A stretch of DNA of 48,136 bases from Phycisphaerales bacterium (lineage in GTDB: Bacteria > Planctomycetota > Phycisphaerae > Phycisphaerales > UBA1924): the NCBI GenBank assembly GCA_014379385.1, contig JACMLW010000101.1:1-48136 (forward strand), given 5' to 3'. The number at the start of each line of letters is the position of its first letter. Positions within the stretch are counted from its first letter, which is position 1. Positions 8,714 through 17,109 of the stretch are shown here, one piece after another. Both the position numbers and the translations under genes were made by a program. The notes under the pieces were generated by a model. The model did no database searches. It saw only the letters and a program-made list of their open reading frames with translations, and was not told the DNA's origin.

Positions 8714-9310
8714 GTACGGTACGGCAATCTCTCGGACCTCAATGCGAACGGGATCTACGAAACCGGGGAGACAGAGACTTGTAATCACAACAAAGCCAAC
8801 GAGTTATATGAAAGCGTCGCATCGGTCACGCTTCCCTTCACCTACGACGACTCGGGGAACATGCGCCAGCAGAACAAGTCATCGACGACAGCGCACGTGT
8901 ACACCCACGATGCGTGGAACCGGCTGGTGAAGGTGCAGCTGGATTCGGTACCGCCCTCTACGCCGATCACGCTCAACGAGTCGGAGTACAACGGGTTGCA
9001 CTGGCGGACGGTGAAGCGGGCGGACACTACCTCCGTCCCCAACGGCCTGGACCAGAAGCGCGTGATGTACTACTCGGCCGCGTGGCAGATGATCCAGGAG
9101 GACATCGACGATTCGTACGTATCAAGCCCCGGAACCAATGACCGACCCCAGCAGGTATGGGGGCCGCGCTGTCCTTCGCCCACGCCGGCACGAGTCTCCC
9201 ACCGCATCATCACCAGCTCGCGGCCTTCAGCTTCCTCTGAGAAGCTATCGGCCAAGCGGCGCGTGCAAATCGCCAAGAAGGCGGCCGCGAAGAGGTGGGG
9301 AAAGAACTAG
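8714..9310 (+). pseudogene. Truncated RHS fragment 4 with an unrelated 3' tail
   Basis: The frame is open from the codon after the preceding TGA. It encodes RHS core sequence (SDLNANGIYETGETE, then GNMRQQNKSSTTAHVYTHDA and LNESEYNGLHWRTVKRADTT) up to about 9165, where the similarity breaks off at PQQVWG. It lacks the dockerin insert, LGRW and any toxin tip. The last 46 codons are unrelated to RHS and end RRVQIAKKAAAKRWGKN, a basic helix of a type seen at the ends of small DNA- or RNA-binding proteins. The stop overlaps, tail to tail, the stop of the XRE-ImmA gene. It looks like the worn end of the cassette array joined to neighbouring DNA. Confidence 0.65.
8733..9165 (+). repeat. RHS core repeat, copy D (truncated)
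   Basis: Matches about 1787-2243 and 6247-6697. It is truncated at both ends relative to the other copies and is the most diverged at its 5' end. Confidence 0.8.
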
Positions 9311-10461
9311 GAACGAGCCAAGCGCAGCCTTACACCGCTGCTCTCCCATGTTGGGGATTCAAGATCACGCACCAGTTCTTCGATTCGATCCTCTCCGACG
9401 AAGAGGATCTCGGAGAGTTCGCCCACACTGAGACCTTTGGACAACGCCTGTTTCACGAGGTATCGGAAAGCCGTAGGCGTTTCTCCGGCCACAATCACCG
9501 GCTCTTCCTTGCGCCACTTCTTTCGGGAAAAATCCACGTAGATTGACTGGAAGCGAGTTTTGGTAATGAGTCCCAGGTCGTGAGCACGATGGGCGATCGC
9601 CTGCATCGATACACGCCACTTTCGCTTCAACTGGGCCAGGTCCGAGAGGCGCAGATCAGAACGAACATCGTGCGCGAAGTCGGATGCCGGCATCAGGAAC
9701 GCCGACGCGAAGGCCTGCGCCTCGTCCTCGGCAGCCCGTTGTGGCGTTTGAGTTCCAAAGTGCAAGACGGTGTGTCCGAGTTCGTGGGCCAAGCTGAATC
9801 GCACGCGGTCGGCGGGCTTGCGGCCATTCACAAAGAACACTTTGGGAAGGCCAGGAATCCACCGGCACAGGGCATCCAGTTCATCGACCTCCAAGTCTTG
9901 GTCAATAACGATTCCTCCCCCAGACTCGATCGCCGTCGTCAGATTCTCGATCGGACCCCGCTGAATGCCGAGATCGCTCCGGACTTTGGACGCAGCGTCC
10001 TCCATGCGTCGCAAGAATGTTCCGGTGTTACGATCCGTGTCGGTCACCGTCAGCGCCGGGATGCGATCAGTGGGAATCTCCCCCATATCCAAGAGCCGAC
10101 CAATCTGAATGTCGTAGATGCGGCATCGCGCGTGCGCGGCCTTGACCTCAGACCGCGGAGCGCTGGTCAAGCTACGGTGGTAAAACTCAGACAACAGCGC
10201 TGGGGTGCGGCCACATTCCACTTCAAAGAACGCGGGGCGGACGCCCAGCAACTTCGCAAGTCCTTGGGCAGTGTCATCCGGCGGGACTGCGATGCCATTG
10301 TCCCACTTGCTGACCAGGGCTTGACTGACGCCAAGTGCGTTCGCCACATCCTCCTGCGTCATTCGCTTGGCATCTCGCGCGATGACGAGCATGACCGGAT
10401 TGAACCTTGATCGTGGCGGTAGTCCGAGGTCTAGTTGTTCAGCGCGGCCATCCATGCACAC
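9307..10461 (-). CDS. XRE regulator fused to ImmA/IrrE-type metalloprotease
   Basis: 384 residues. An N-terminal HTH (about 25-75; MTQEDVANALGVSQALVSKW) is followed by a middle linker and an ImmA/IrrE (COG2856) zinc peptidase domain with the motif FSLAHELGHTVLH at about residues 223-235. The two His and the Glu supply metal binding and catalysis, and a downstream acidic DEAQAFASAFLMP gives the third ligand region. Family members act as regulators or antitoxins, or cleave repressors. The gene lies 16 nt downstream of a 215-residue partner gene on the same strand and has no room for its own promoter, so the two form an operon. The C-terminal 60 residues may contact the partner. Confidence 0.9.
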   Translation of the reverse strand: MCMDGRAEQLDLGLPPRSRFNPVMLVIARDAKRMTQEDVANALGVSQALVSKWDNGIAVPPDDTAQGLAKLLGVRPAFFEVECGRTPALLSEFYHRSLTSAPRSEVKAAHARCRIYDIQIGRLLDMGEIPTDRIPALTVTDTDRNTGTFLRRMEDAASKVRSDLGIQRGPIENLTTAIESGGGIVIDQDLEVDELDALCRWIPGLPKVFFVNGRKPADRVRFSLAHELGHTVLHFGTQTPQRAAEDEAQAFASAFLMPASDFAHDVRSDLRLSDLAQLKRKWRVSMQAIAHRAHDLGLITKTRFQSIYVDFSRKKWRKEEPVIVAGETPTAFRYLVKQALSKGLSVGELSEILFVGEDRIEELVRDLESPTWESSGVRLRLARS

Positions 10462-10477
10462 CCCTACATGTCAGGCT

Positions 10478-11125
10478 TCAGGCGAGACGACGCTTGCGAT
10501 ACTCTCGCACCCGGTCTGCTATCAACATCGGTAAATTTGCCAAGACACCAGCATCGACAACGGGCAGCGGAACACGCCACAAGAAGGCATCGGGAAGCTC
10601 GACCCCAATGGTGGCGTTGGCGACCGACTCCTCGGCTTCATCAAGGTCGTACGTCGCGGTCAGCCACAGGCGGGACTTGACGGAATCTTCCTGCACGACC
10701 ACGCCGGGGAAGTCCAACAGTCCATTCCCTGGATAGATCACCGGGGGCGGACGTTTCATGCGCCGCACCGAGCCAGTGACGACGCCCGTTGAGAGTCCGC
10801 CTCGGTTTTCCTTCGTCCGCTTGATGCGGATGGCGTAGCAGTCCCTCACCAAGATGATTGTCTGACGCTTGTTGGAACTCAGCTTGCAGCGGATTTCCGA
10901 CCTACCCGCCAAGCCGACGAGTTCTCTGGCGACTGCTACCGCGCGGTCATACAGGATGTTTGCCTTCGTGCAATCCGAGTGGTCGGCGTGGCCGATCGGG
11001 TCGCGGTCACGGCTCTTCCGGTATCGGTGGAATCCCTCATCGATGGATTCCGCCGCGATAACTTGGGCAAGAGGCCCCAAGTCACCCAGAACGGCCGCCG
11101 CGTCGTCGGTTCGGAGAGATTTCAT
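10478..11125 (-). CDS. Unknown protein, partner of XRE-ImmA (toxin-like position)
   Basis: I place the start at the ATG read from 11125 (MKSLRTDDAAA). It has a GAGG just upstream and a well-placed -10/-35 pair; the longer frame to 11161 would start inside that promoter. The 215-residue product is soluble, with a basic middle (CYAIRIKRTKENRGG), a beta-rich centre and a basic C-terminus (ADRVREYRKRRLA). I do not recognise the family. As the first gene of a two-gene operon with an XRE-metalloprotease gene, it sits where the toxin or regulated target of such pairs usually lies. That role is inference. Confidence 0.7.
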   Translation of the reverse strand: MKSLRTDDAAAVLGDLGPLAQVIAAESIDEGFHRYRKSRDRDPIGHADHSDCTKANILYDRAVAVARELVGLAGRSEIRCKLSSNKRQTIILVRDCYAIRIKRTKENRGGLSTGVVTGSVRRMKRPPPVIYPGNGLLDFPGVVVQEDSVKSRLWLTATYDLDEAEESVANATIGVELPDAFLWRVPLPVVDAGVLANLPMLIADRVREYRKRRLA

Positions 11126-11132
11126 GACCTCA

Positions 11133-11161
11133 AGTATTGACCATAGCCCGAACCACGTCAA
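11133..11161 (-). promoter_or_regulatory. Promoter of the XRE-ImmA operon, leaderless
   Basis: On the minus strand TTGACG (11161-11156), a 17-nt spacer and AATACT (11138-11133) stand 7 nt before the ATG at 11125. The motif (A)TACTTGA(C/G)G occurs at about 11219-11228 and at 11128-11137, with a weaker copy (ATCTTGACG) at 11156-11164. These could be operator half-sites for the XRE protein. Confidence 0.5.
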
Positions 11162-11238
11162 GATTTCACCGCAAAAAACAACCGAGTTATATAAACGGCC
11201 CTTGTTTTAGCATGAGGCGTCAAGTATACTGGTCAGCA

Positions 11239-11690
11239 ATGCTCCCCACCACCAAGCGCGCTCAGATTGTCTCGGCTTTGGTGGAAGGAAACAGCCGCCG
11301 CGCCATTAGCCGCATGACGGGCGTTCGGTGAACACGGTGATGAAGCTGCTCGTGGACCTCGGTGAACCCGGCGAGGAATACCACGATGCCAACGTGCGCG
11401 GGCTCCAGTCTGAGCGCATCCAGGCAGATGAGATTTGGGCTTTCTGCTACGCGAAAGACAAGAACCTGCCCGACCACATGCGCGGAGAGCCGGGCGTCGG
11501 ATCGGTGTGGACTTGGACCGCGCTCGACTCCGATTCCAAGTTGATGGTTTCGTAGTACGTCGGCGATCGTGACGCGGAGTGCGCGGGCCGGTTCATGCTG
11601 GACCTCGCGCGCCGTCTCGCCAACGGCGTGCAGCTCACCACGGACGGTGACGGGGTCTATGGGGTAGTCGAGGATCGGCGTGCTGGCACC
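11239..11690 (+). pseudogene. Decayed IS1-family transposase
   Basis: The pieces KRAQIVSALVEGNSRRAISR, NTVMKLLVDLG, ERIQADEIWAFCYAKDKN, WTWTALDSDSKLM and ECAGRFMLDLARRLANGVQL match the N-terminal HTH and first part of the catalytic domain of IS1-type transposases. The frame is broken near 11330 (frame 1 to frame 3) and again by a TAG at 11553. Similarity fades by about 11690, so the last part of the catalytic domain is missing. A TATACT box at 11225-11230 lies 8 nt before the ATG. It is a dead relic. Confidence 0.8.
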
Positions 11691-11890
11691 GCCTTGGTTC
11701 CCGCGGTCACGAGTTTGCATGCGGTTGTGTCTGGGCGGCCTGTCGGTAGCCGGTAGGGACGGCGTTGCGGGGATAATGGGACTGGGTAGCGACTGGGGTT
11801 GCAAACCCATCCGCGAGCGTGCTCGGCGGCGGCAATGGTAATCTGCTCCACGGCTGCCGCTGGGTACGGCCCTGAAAGGCAGGTGCCAAG

Positions 11891-13780
11891 GTGCCCCGGA
11901 TCATCGATGTTGCAGACCGCCCAGAACACGAGGCGGAGCGCGATAGGCTCATCCCAACGGCGCGAATGCTAGTTGAGTCCGACCCCGATGCCTTCAAGGA
12001 AGCCGGTGGTTTCCTCGACACCGAGGCCACGCGATTGGCGGCAAACCGTCGGGCAGTGATGCAGGCGCGCCCCCGGAGTGCATCGACCCCCGGCACTCCG
12101 GCAAGGAGGACCGGCACTGTCCCAGACCACGGGCCTGCCCGAGGCCTGTGGCCCCAGTCCGACCCAGGTTTGGGATTACTCCTGTTAACAGACGAGTTCG
12201 CAGCGTCGAACATAGCCACCGACCACGCGAGGCCCCTCAGCTCGCACCACCCGAAAGCCACGCGTAAGGCGAACGCCCGGAAGTTGCTTTTGGTTGCATT
12301 AGCTGTGTTGGACGCGGACAGCGGGGATTACCTTGGCAGCGTGACGGGCCTTGGCGGACTGCCCCTGTCGGAGCGGGCACCGATTCTGCGCCGCACGCAG
12401 AAAGAGGCGGTCCGTTTTCTCCGCGAGGCCATGGGAGTCCTTCATGCCGCTCCATCTGCCACCAAACACCCGGCTTTGGACCTGCATCACGCGCTAAACG
12501 CGCTGCACGCGGTTTGCTCAAACGCGCACCGGTTTCGCGAGCTGGCCGACCGGCGGAAGCGAGCGCGGGAAATCCACCTGAACATGTTGAATGTACTGGG
12601 CAAGGCGGCGTCCGATCGCGCCAACGCCCTGGCACGCGCCGGTGCGCCATTCCAAGAACAATGGGCCGCGCTCACAGAGGGGGACGGCGCGGCGAACGAA
12701 GCGCCCCCGTCAAACGAACCCCCCGAATACAGGAAGGCCTTGCGCGATGTGCTGGACGACGGGCGGACATGGTGTGGGCGGGCGCGGGCGGCGCTGCGAT
12801 CCGGCGGTGCGAAGGGGCTTGACGCGGCGACACAACCCAACGCGGCGGGGCAAGCCCGGTCAATTGAACTTCACACGAAACTGCAGGACGCGGAGGCGGT
12901 CTTCGTTGGGCTGATAATCGGCGTCGGCGATCCGCGCTTCGTCATCGACGAAGATGCGGCGAGCATGACAGATCTGGGCGAGTCGTTCGCCCGCTTCCGG
13001 AGCGAATTGGTCGCGATTATCGAAGTATGCGGCTTGGACGCAGCGGCACTAACGCCAAGTGCACAGCCGTCACAGGCGGAGGTTGTAATCAACGTGGAAA
13101 TCAACGGAGGGGTACTGCGGCTTAGGCGGGTTCAAGACCGGGTGCGTGTGCTCATCGCGGAGCATCCGTGGCTTGCTGAGGAAGTCCGCGAGGCGACCTC
13201 TTTCCGCTTCCCTAGCTTGCACAGTGCCTACCTGTCCGCGGTCGGCGGCATGCGGCCCCCCGCACCGCGATCTGATGATCCGCCCGATCCGTGGTCGAAT
13301 CAGGCGGGTGAACTTCGGCGCTTCGGAGACGATGGCTTCCGCACGATTGCTCTCTACCGGATCGGAGGCCTGTTCGATCTTGCTAATCCACGGCCAATTG
13401 TCCCTGAACCGAACGACCTGATCGCTGCCGCGGTCTGGAACGAACGATTTCCACAGTGGGCGAGTGGCCCGGAGGATGAACCGAATCCGCGTGCATTCCC
13501 GCCGGTCCTCGCGGAGCAGCTGATGGACTACCTGGAGCTATGGACGGAACAACAGGTGCCGACAGCGACGAAGTTGCTGCCGCGGGAAGCGCACCAAGAC
13601 AACGGCGAGTATCGGCCCGCGACGTGGTTCCCGAAAGGGATGGCGGCCCGTTTGCGCATGGCGGCGCAGAAAGACCGCAGGACGAAGCGAGTCGCTACGC
13701 GGAAGATCGATGGCGTTGTGTGCTATTCCGTCTCGGACGCCCGGCGCTGGTGGCCTACCGATGTTCCGAAAGAAGCGTAA
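11891..13780 (+). CDS. Unknown 629-residue protein with C-terminal HTH-like end
   Basis: The frame opens with GTG at 11891; a later start is possible because residues 60-110 are low in complexity. The protein is mostly helical and soluble, with an Arg/Ala-rich middle and no signal peptide. The final 40 residues (AARLRMAAQKDRRTKRVATR, then GVVCYSVSDARRWWP) resemble a winged-helix or recognition-helix end that reads an argument from a spacer sequence, as in small DNA-binding proteins of mobile elements. I recognise no catalytic motif. It lies just upstream of, and on the same strand as, the replication genes of the integrated element, so it may be its cargo. Confidence 0.6.
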   Translation: MPRIIDVADRPEHEAERDRLIPTARMLVESDPDAFKEAGGFLDTEATRLAANRRAVMQARPRSASTPGTPARRTGTVPDHGPARGLWPQSDPGLGLLLLTDEFAASNIATDHARPLSSHHPKATRKANARKLLLVALAVLDADSGDYLGSVTGLGGLPLSERAPILRRTQKEAVRFLREAMGVLHAAPSATKHPALDLHHALNALHAVCSNAHRFRELADRRKRAREIHLNMLNVLGKAASDRANALARAGAPFQEQWAALTEGDGAANEAPPSNEPPEYRKALRDVLDDGRTWCGRARAALRSGGAKGLDAATQPNAAGQARSIELHTKLQDAEAVFVGLIIGVGDPRFVIDEDAASMTDLGESFARFRSELVAIIEVCGLDAAALTPSAQPSQAEVVINVEINGGVLRLRRVQDRVRVLIAEHPWLAEEVREATSFRFPSLHSAYLSAVGGMRPPAPRSDDPPDPWSNQAGELRRFGDDGFRTIALYRIGGLFDLANPRPIVPEPNDLIAAAVWNERFPQWASGPEDEPNPRAFPPVLAEQLMDYLELWTEQQVPTATKLLPREAHQDNGEYRPATWFPKGMAARLRMAAQKDRRTKRVATRKIDGVVCYSVSDARRWWPTDVPKEA

Positions 13781-13814
13781 GGATGCGCAAGGCGGCGTAA
13801 GGATGCGCAAGGCG
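13775..13814 (+). repeat. Two perfect 20-nt tandem repeats plus an inverted relative
   Basis: GCGTAAGGATGCGCAAGGCG occurs twice head to tail (13775-13794 and 13795-13814); the first copy overlaps the stop of the 629-residue gene. A related inverted sequence (GATGCTTTACGC) lies at about 13850-13861, immediately before the next start codon. The layout suits an operator, excisionase sites or replication iterons. Confidence 0.6.
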
Positions 13815-13861
13815 CAATCGCCGGCGCTTCTATCCGCGTTTTTCGCGTCGATGCTTTACGC

Positions 13862-14053
13862 ATGGACACGAAACTAATCACGTTGCACCAACTGGCGGAA
13901 CGCACGGGACTGCCAGCGGCTTGGCTAAAGCGCGAAGCCGATGCGGGGCGCTTGCCTTGCATCCGCGCGGGTCGGCTGCGCATGTTCGACCTGGCGGCGG
14001 TCTTGAAGGCGCTGGCCGAGCGGCAAGAAAGCGGGGTCGCGCGTGGCAAGTGA
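13862..14053 (+). CDS. Small HTH protein, excisionase/MerR-like
   Basis: 63 residues: a winged-helix pattern TLHQLAERTGLPAAWLKREA followed by GRLPCIRAGRLRMFDLAAV, typical of excisionase-family or MerR-like DNA-binding domains (helix-turn-helix, then a two-strand wing). Its end overlaps the next gene by 11 nt, indicating an operon. It could be the directionality factor for the nearby integrase or a regulator of the replication genes. Confidence 0.75.
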   Translation: MDTKLITLHQLAERTGLPAAWLKREADAGRLPCIRAGRLRMFDLAAVLKALAERQESGVARGK

Positions 14054-14255
14054 CGCGCACCTTTCGACAACGACGGGCCCGCTGCTGGTGGACCGCCGAG
14101 AGGCGGGCTGGCTGCTGGGTGTCTCACCCGGCACGATCGACAACCTTCGGACACGCGGCGAACTTCCATCGGTGAAGATCGCGACGCGTCGGTTGTTCGA
14201 CGTGGCGGACCTGCGCCGGCTGGTGGAAGCGCGGAAGGCGGTGGCGGGGCGATGA
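14043..14255 (+). CDS. Second small HTH protein, excisionase-like
   Basis: 70 residues from GTG at 14043. The core LLVDRREAGWLLGVSPGTID, then LRTRGELPSVKIATRRLFDV, is the helix-17/excisionase HTH fold. It overlaps the preceding gene by 11 nt and the following one by 4 nt (ATGA), so all three are probably translationally coupled. With the preceding gene it forms a pair of DNA-binding proteins, probably dividing excision and transcription control. Confidence 0.75.
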   Translation: MASDAHLSTTTGPLLVDRREAGWLLGVSPGTIDNLRTRGELPSVKIATRRLFDVADLRRLVEARKAVAGR

Positions 14256-16786
14256 CCCCCACTGATCGAATCCTGGCGGCCCTGCGCGGACACGGACACG
14301 AACCACGTAAGGCGGGCGCGGGCTGGTACTGTCGGTGTCCGGCCCATGATGATCGGAACCCGTCTCTGTCGATCGACGTCGGCGACGACGGGCGGGCGCT
14401 GGTGTGCTGCCACGCGAGTTGTACCGTCGATGCGGTGTGCGGGGCGATCGGGTTGCGGCCCGCTGATTTGTTCACCGATGATCCGACCGGGCGGAATGGT
14501 CACGCACCCAAGACCCGGCGACGCGGCGACGGCGACGAAACTACACGGAAGCCCGCTCGCGGCGGGGATTCTGTCACCGTCGCCAGTGATCCCGCTGGCG
14601 GGCGCACGTTCCCCACGGCCCGTGACGCGGTGGCCGAGTTGGAGCGGCGACACGGCGCGCGATCGACGACCTGGACCTACCACAGCGCCGACGGCGAGCC
14701 GGTGGGGCTGGTGGTCCGTTGGGATCATCCGCCCGTCAAGCCCGGCGGCAAGCCCACGAAGACCTACCGCCCAGTGTGGCGAGCCGATGGCGGCGCGGGC
14801 TGGTTCATCGGCAGCAAGCCGAACCATCGCCCGCTGTACGCCCTGCCCGATCTGCTGGCGACGACGCCCGGCGCGTCGGGGGGGCGGGTGTACGTCACCG
14901 AGGGCGAGAAGGCGACGGACGCGGCCCGCGCGATCGGGCTGACGGCGACGACAAGCCCTCACGGGTCGAAGTCGGCGAGCAAGGCGGATTGGTCCCCGCT
15001 GGCGGGCCGAGACGTTGTGATTCTGCCAGACCATGACGACGCCGGCGAGCTGTACGCGGCGGACGTTGCTCGGCTGACGACGGCCGCGGGCGCGAAGTCG
15101 GTGCGGATCGTGCGGCTGGTTGAACTCTGGGCCGAGATGGCCAAAGGCGGCGACATGGTGGACCTGGTGGAACGCTCCGGCGGCGACGCCGACGCGCTCG
15201 AGAGACTGCGGGTCGAAGTCGAAGCCCTGGCGGACAAGACCGAGGCGGACACTGTGACGCCGGAAGCGCCGGATGGGGGGACGGTCCCCGCGTTCACGCC
15301 CTTCCCCGCTGACATGCTGCCCGAGCCGATTCGGAGTTTCGTCACCGAAGCGGCGAAGGCGATCGGGTGCGATGCGTCATACATCGCGTTGCCGCTGCTG
15401 TCGGGGTTGGCATCGGCGATCGGCAACACCCACCGGATCGCGCTCAAGCGCGGGTGGACCGAGCCGGCGATTGTGTGGACGGCGATCGTGGGCGAAAGCG
15501 GCACCGCGAAGTCGCCGGCTATCGAAGTGGCGATGCGCCCGATCCGCAAGCGGCAGCACGAGGCAATGAAGCGGCACACGGCGGCGATGGAGGAATACCG
15601 CGACGCGCTGGCGGTGTATGAGCGTGACTTGGGGCACTGGAGGCGGTCGAAGTCGGACGCGCCCCCACCGGCCAAGCCTGAACTCCCGATCGGGGATCGG
15701 TGCTGGACCGACGACGTGACGACGGAAGCGCTGGCGGTGCTGCTGCAACAGAATCCACGCGGGCTCTTGCTCGTAAAGGACGAACTCGCGGCGTGGTTCA
15801 ACTTCGATCGGTACGCCGGCGGCAAGGGCGGGGGCGACGCGGCGAAGTGGTTGGAGATGTTCGGGGGTCGCCCGATGGTGGTGGACCGCAAGACGGGTGG
15901 CACCTTGTACGTCCCCCGCGCGGCGGTGTCGATTGCAGGCGGCATCCAACCGGAAACGTTGCGGCGAGCGCTGGGGCAGGAACATCGGGACAACGGGTTG
16001 GCGGCACGGCTGCTGCTGGCGTGCCCGCCGCGCAAGCCCAAGCGGTGGACCGAAGCCGACGTGGACTCGGATACCGAGGCGGCAGTGGCGCGGGTATTCG
16101 ATCGGCTGTTCGCGCTGACGCCGGAAACCGACGACGGCGGTGACGAACGGCCCCGGCTGGTGACGCTGGCAGACGACGGGAAGCGGGCGTGGGTGATGTT
16201 CTATAACGAACACGCCGGCGAGCAAGTGAACCTGTCCGGCGACGAAGCCGCGGCGTGGTCGAAGTTGGAGGGATACGCGGCCCGCTTTGCCCTGGTGATC
16301 CACCTGACCCGCTGGGCGACAGACGACCCCACGCTCCGCGATCCGGCGCGAGTTGATAAGTCGAGCATAGCGGCGGGCGTGGTGTTGGCCCGGTGGTTCG
16401 GTGACGAAGCCCGGCGCGTCTACGCGATCCTCGGTGAGTCGGACGAAGGGAGGGATTCGCGCCGGTTGGTGGAGTGGATTGAACGCAAGGGCGGCACGGT
16501 GACGGTGCGTGACCTGACCCGCGGCCCACGCGAGTATCGGGGTGATCCCGAGCGGGCGACGAAGGCGCTGGGCGACTTGGTGACGGAGGGTGTCGGGCGG
16601 TGGGAAGTCGATGACCACGCCGGCGGGCGTGGGCGTCCGGCAGATCGGTTCCGGCTGCTGTCGCGGCGTCGTGACACTGGCGACGGCGACGTAAATAGCG
16701 GAAATGCCTGGGATCGCGGCGTATCTGTCACCGTCGCCACCGTCGCAGAGCCCATGGCCGCCGGCGACGGCTGGGGGGAAACATGA
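14252..16786 (+). CDS. Primase-like zinc/TOPRIM protein with DUF3987 domain
   Basis: 844 residues. A CHC2-type zinc finger (about 25-55: CRCPAHDDRNPSLSI, then CCHASC) leads into a TOPRIM-like region (about 210-265: YVTEGEKATDAARA, then VVILPDHDDAG). The DUF3987 domain (about 350-600) includes a P-loop-like segment GESGTAKSPA and the conserved LLLVKDELAAWF and AAVSIAGGIQPETL segments. A C-terminal winged-helix region follows. Proteins of this build prime and drive replication of plasmids, phages and integrative elements in many bacteria, including planctomycetes. The stop overlaps a downstream ATG (ATGA at 16783). Confident as an element replication protein; exact activities are inferred. Confidence 0.88.
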   Translation: MTPTDRILAALRGHGHEPRKAGAGWYCRCPAHDDRNPSLSIDVGDDGRALVCCHASCTVDAVCGAIGLRPADLFTDDPTGRNGHAPKTRRRGDGDETTRKPARGGDSVTVASDPAGGRTFPTARDAVAELERRHGARSTTWTYHSADGEPVGLVVRWDHPPVKPGGKPTKTYRPVWRADGGAGWFIGSKPNHRPLYALPDLLATTPGASGGRVYVTEGEKATDAARAIGLTATTSPHGSKSASKADWSPLAGRDVVILPDHDDAGELYAADVARLTTAAGAKSVRIVRLVELWAEMAKGGDMVDLVERSGGDADALERLRVEVEALADKTEADTVTPEAPDGGTVPAFTPFPADMLPEPIRSFVTEAAKAIGCDASYIALPLLSGLASAIGNTHRIALKRGWTEPAIVWTAIVGESGTAKSPAIEVAMRPIRKRQHEAMKRHTAAMEEYRDALAVYERDLGHWRRSKSDAPPPAKPELPIGDRCWTDDVTTEALAVLLQQNPRGLLLVKDELAAWFNFDRYAGGKGGGDAAKWLEMFGGRPMVVDRKTGGTLYVPRAAVSIAGGIQPETLRRALGQEHRDNGLAARLLLACPPRKPKRWTEADVDSDTEAAVARVFDRLFALTPETDDGGDERPRLVTLADDGKRAWVMFYNEHAGEQVNLSGDEAAAWSKLEGYAARFALVIHLTRWATDDPTLRDPARVDKSSIAAGVVLARWFGDEARRVYAILGESDEGRDSRRLVEWIERKGGTVTVRDLTRGPREYRGDPERATKALGDLVTEGVGRWEVDDHAGGRGRPADRFRLLSRRRDTGDGDVNSGNAWDRGVSVTVATVAEPMAAGDGWGET

Positions 16787-16824
16787 ACAACAAGCCCAAC
16801 AACAAGCCCTCGCCTCGCAACGAT

Positions 16825-17088
16825 CTATCCGTCAACCGTGTCCCGACGCTTGGACCGCAAGTCATCCATCAGGACGCGTTCGGCCGACCGCGCGTTCAAG
16901 CCACAGTAGATTGGAAGCATCGCAAACCCGACGGCGTTCATCATCACAACAAGACCGGGCACCAGCCACAGCGCGCCCCAATACCACGCGAGGCCCCACA
17001 GCCATATAGCAACGCCGACCCAGCCCATGAGGATCAGTGTCCAACGAACGCCGTCCAACACCGGGTGCTTGTAGCAAGTCTTGGGCAC
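16825..17088 (-). CDS. Small membrane protein on the opposite strand
   Basis: 87 residues from GTG at 17088. A Trp-rich pair of hydrophobic helices covers about residues 16-65 (WTLILMGWVGVAIWLWGLAW, then LWLVPGLVVMMNAVGF), followed by a basic tail (DDLRSKRRDTVDG). Third codon positions are GC-rich in this frame, unlike the opposite frame over the same DNA, which is why I prefer it to the first 109 codons of the plus-strand frame starting at 16783. TACACT lies 7 nt before the GTG. No family recognised. Confidence 0.5.
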   Translation of the reverse strand: MPKTCYKHPVLDGVRWTLILMGWVGVAIWLWGLAWYWGALWLVPGLVVMMNAVGFAMLPIYCGLNARSAERVLMDDLRSKRRDTVDG

Positions 17089-17109
17089 GGCGACCAGTGT
17101 ACAGAAAAT

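Noticed and set aside
1-9310. CRISPR-like regularity of the RHS repeats
   Set aside because: The repeats are coding, of kilobase length and in-frame; there are no short spacers.
9311-13861. Left attachment copy of the tRNA-Lys 3' end
   Set aside because: I looked for the CCGAAGGACTCGAACCTTCG-like word through this part and did not find it; the border remains unknown.
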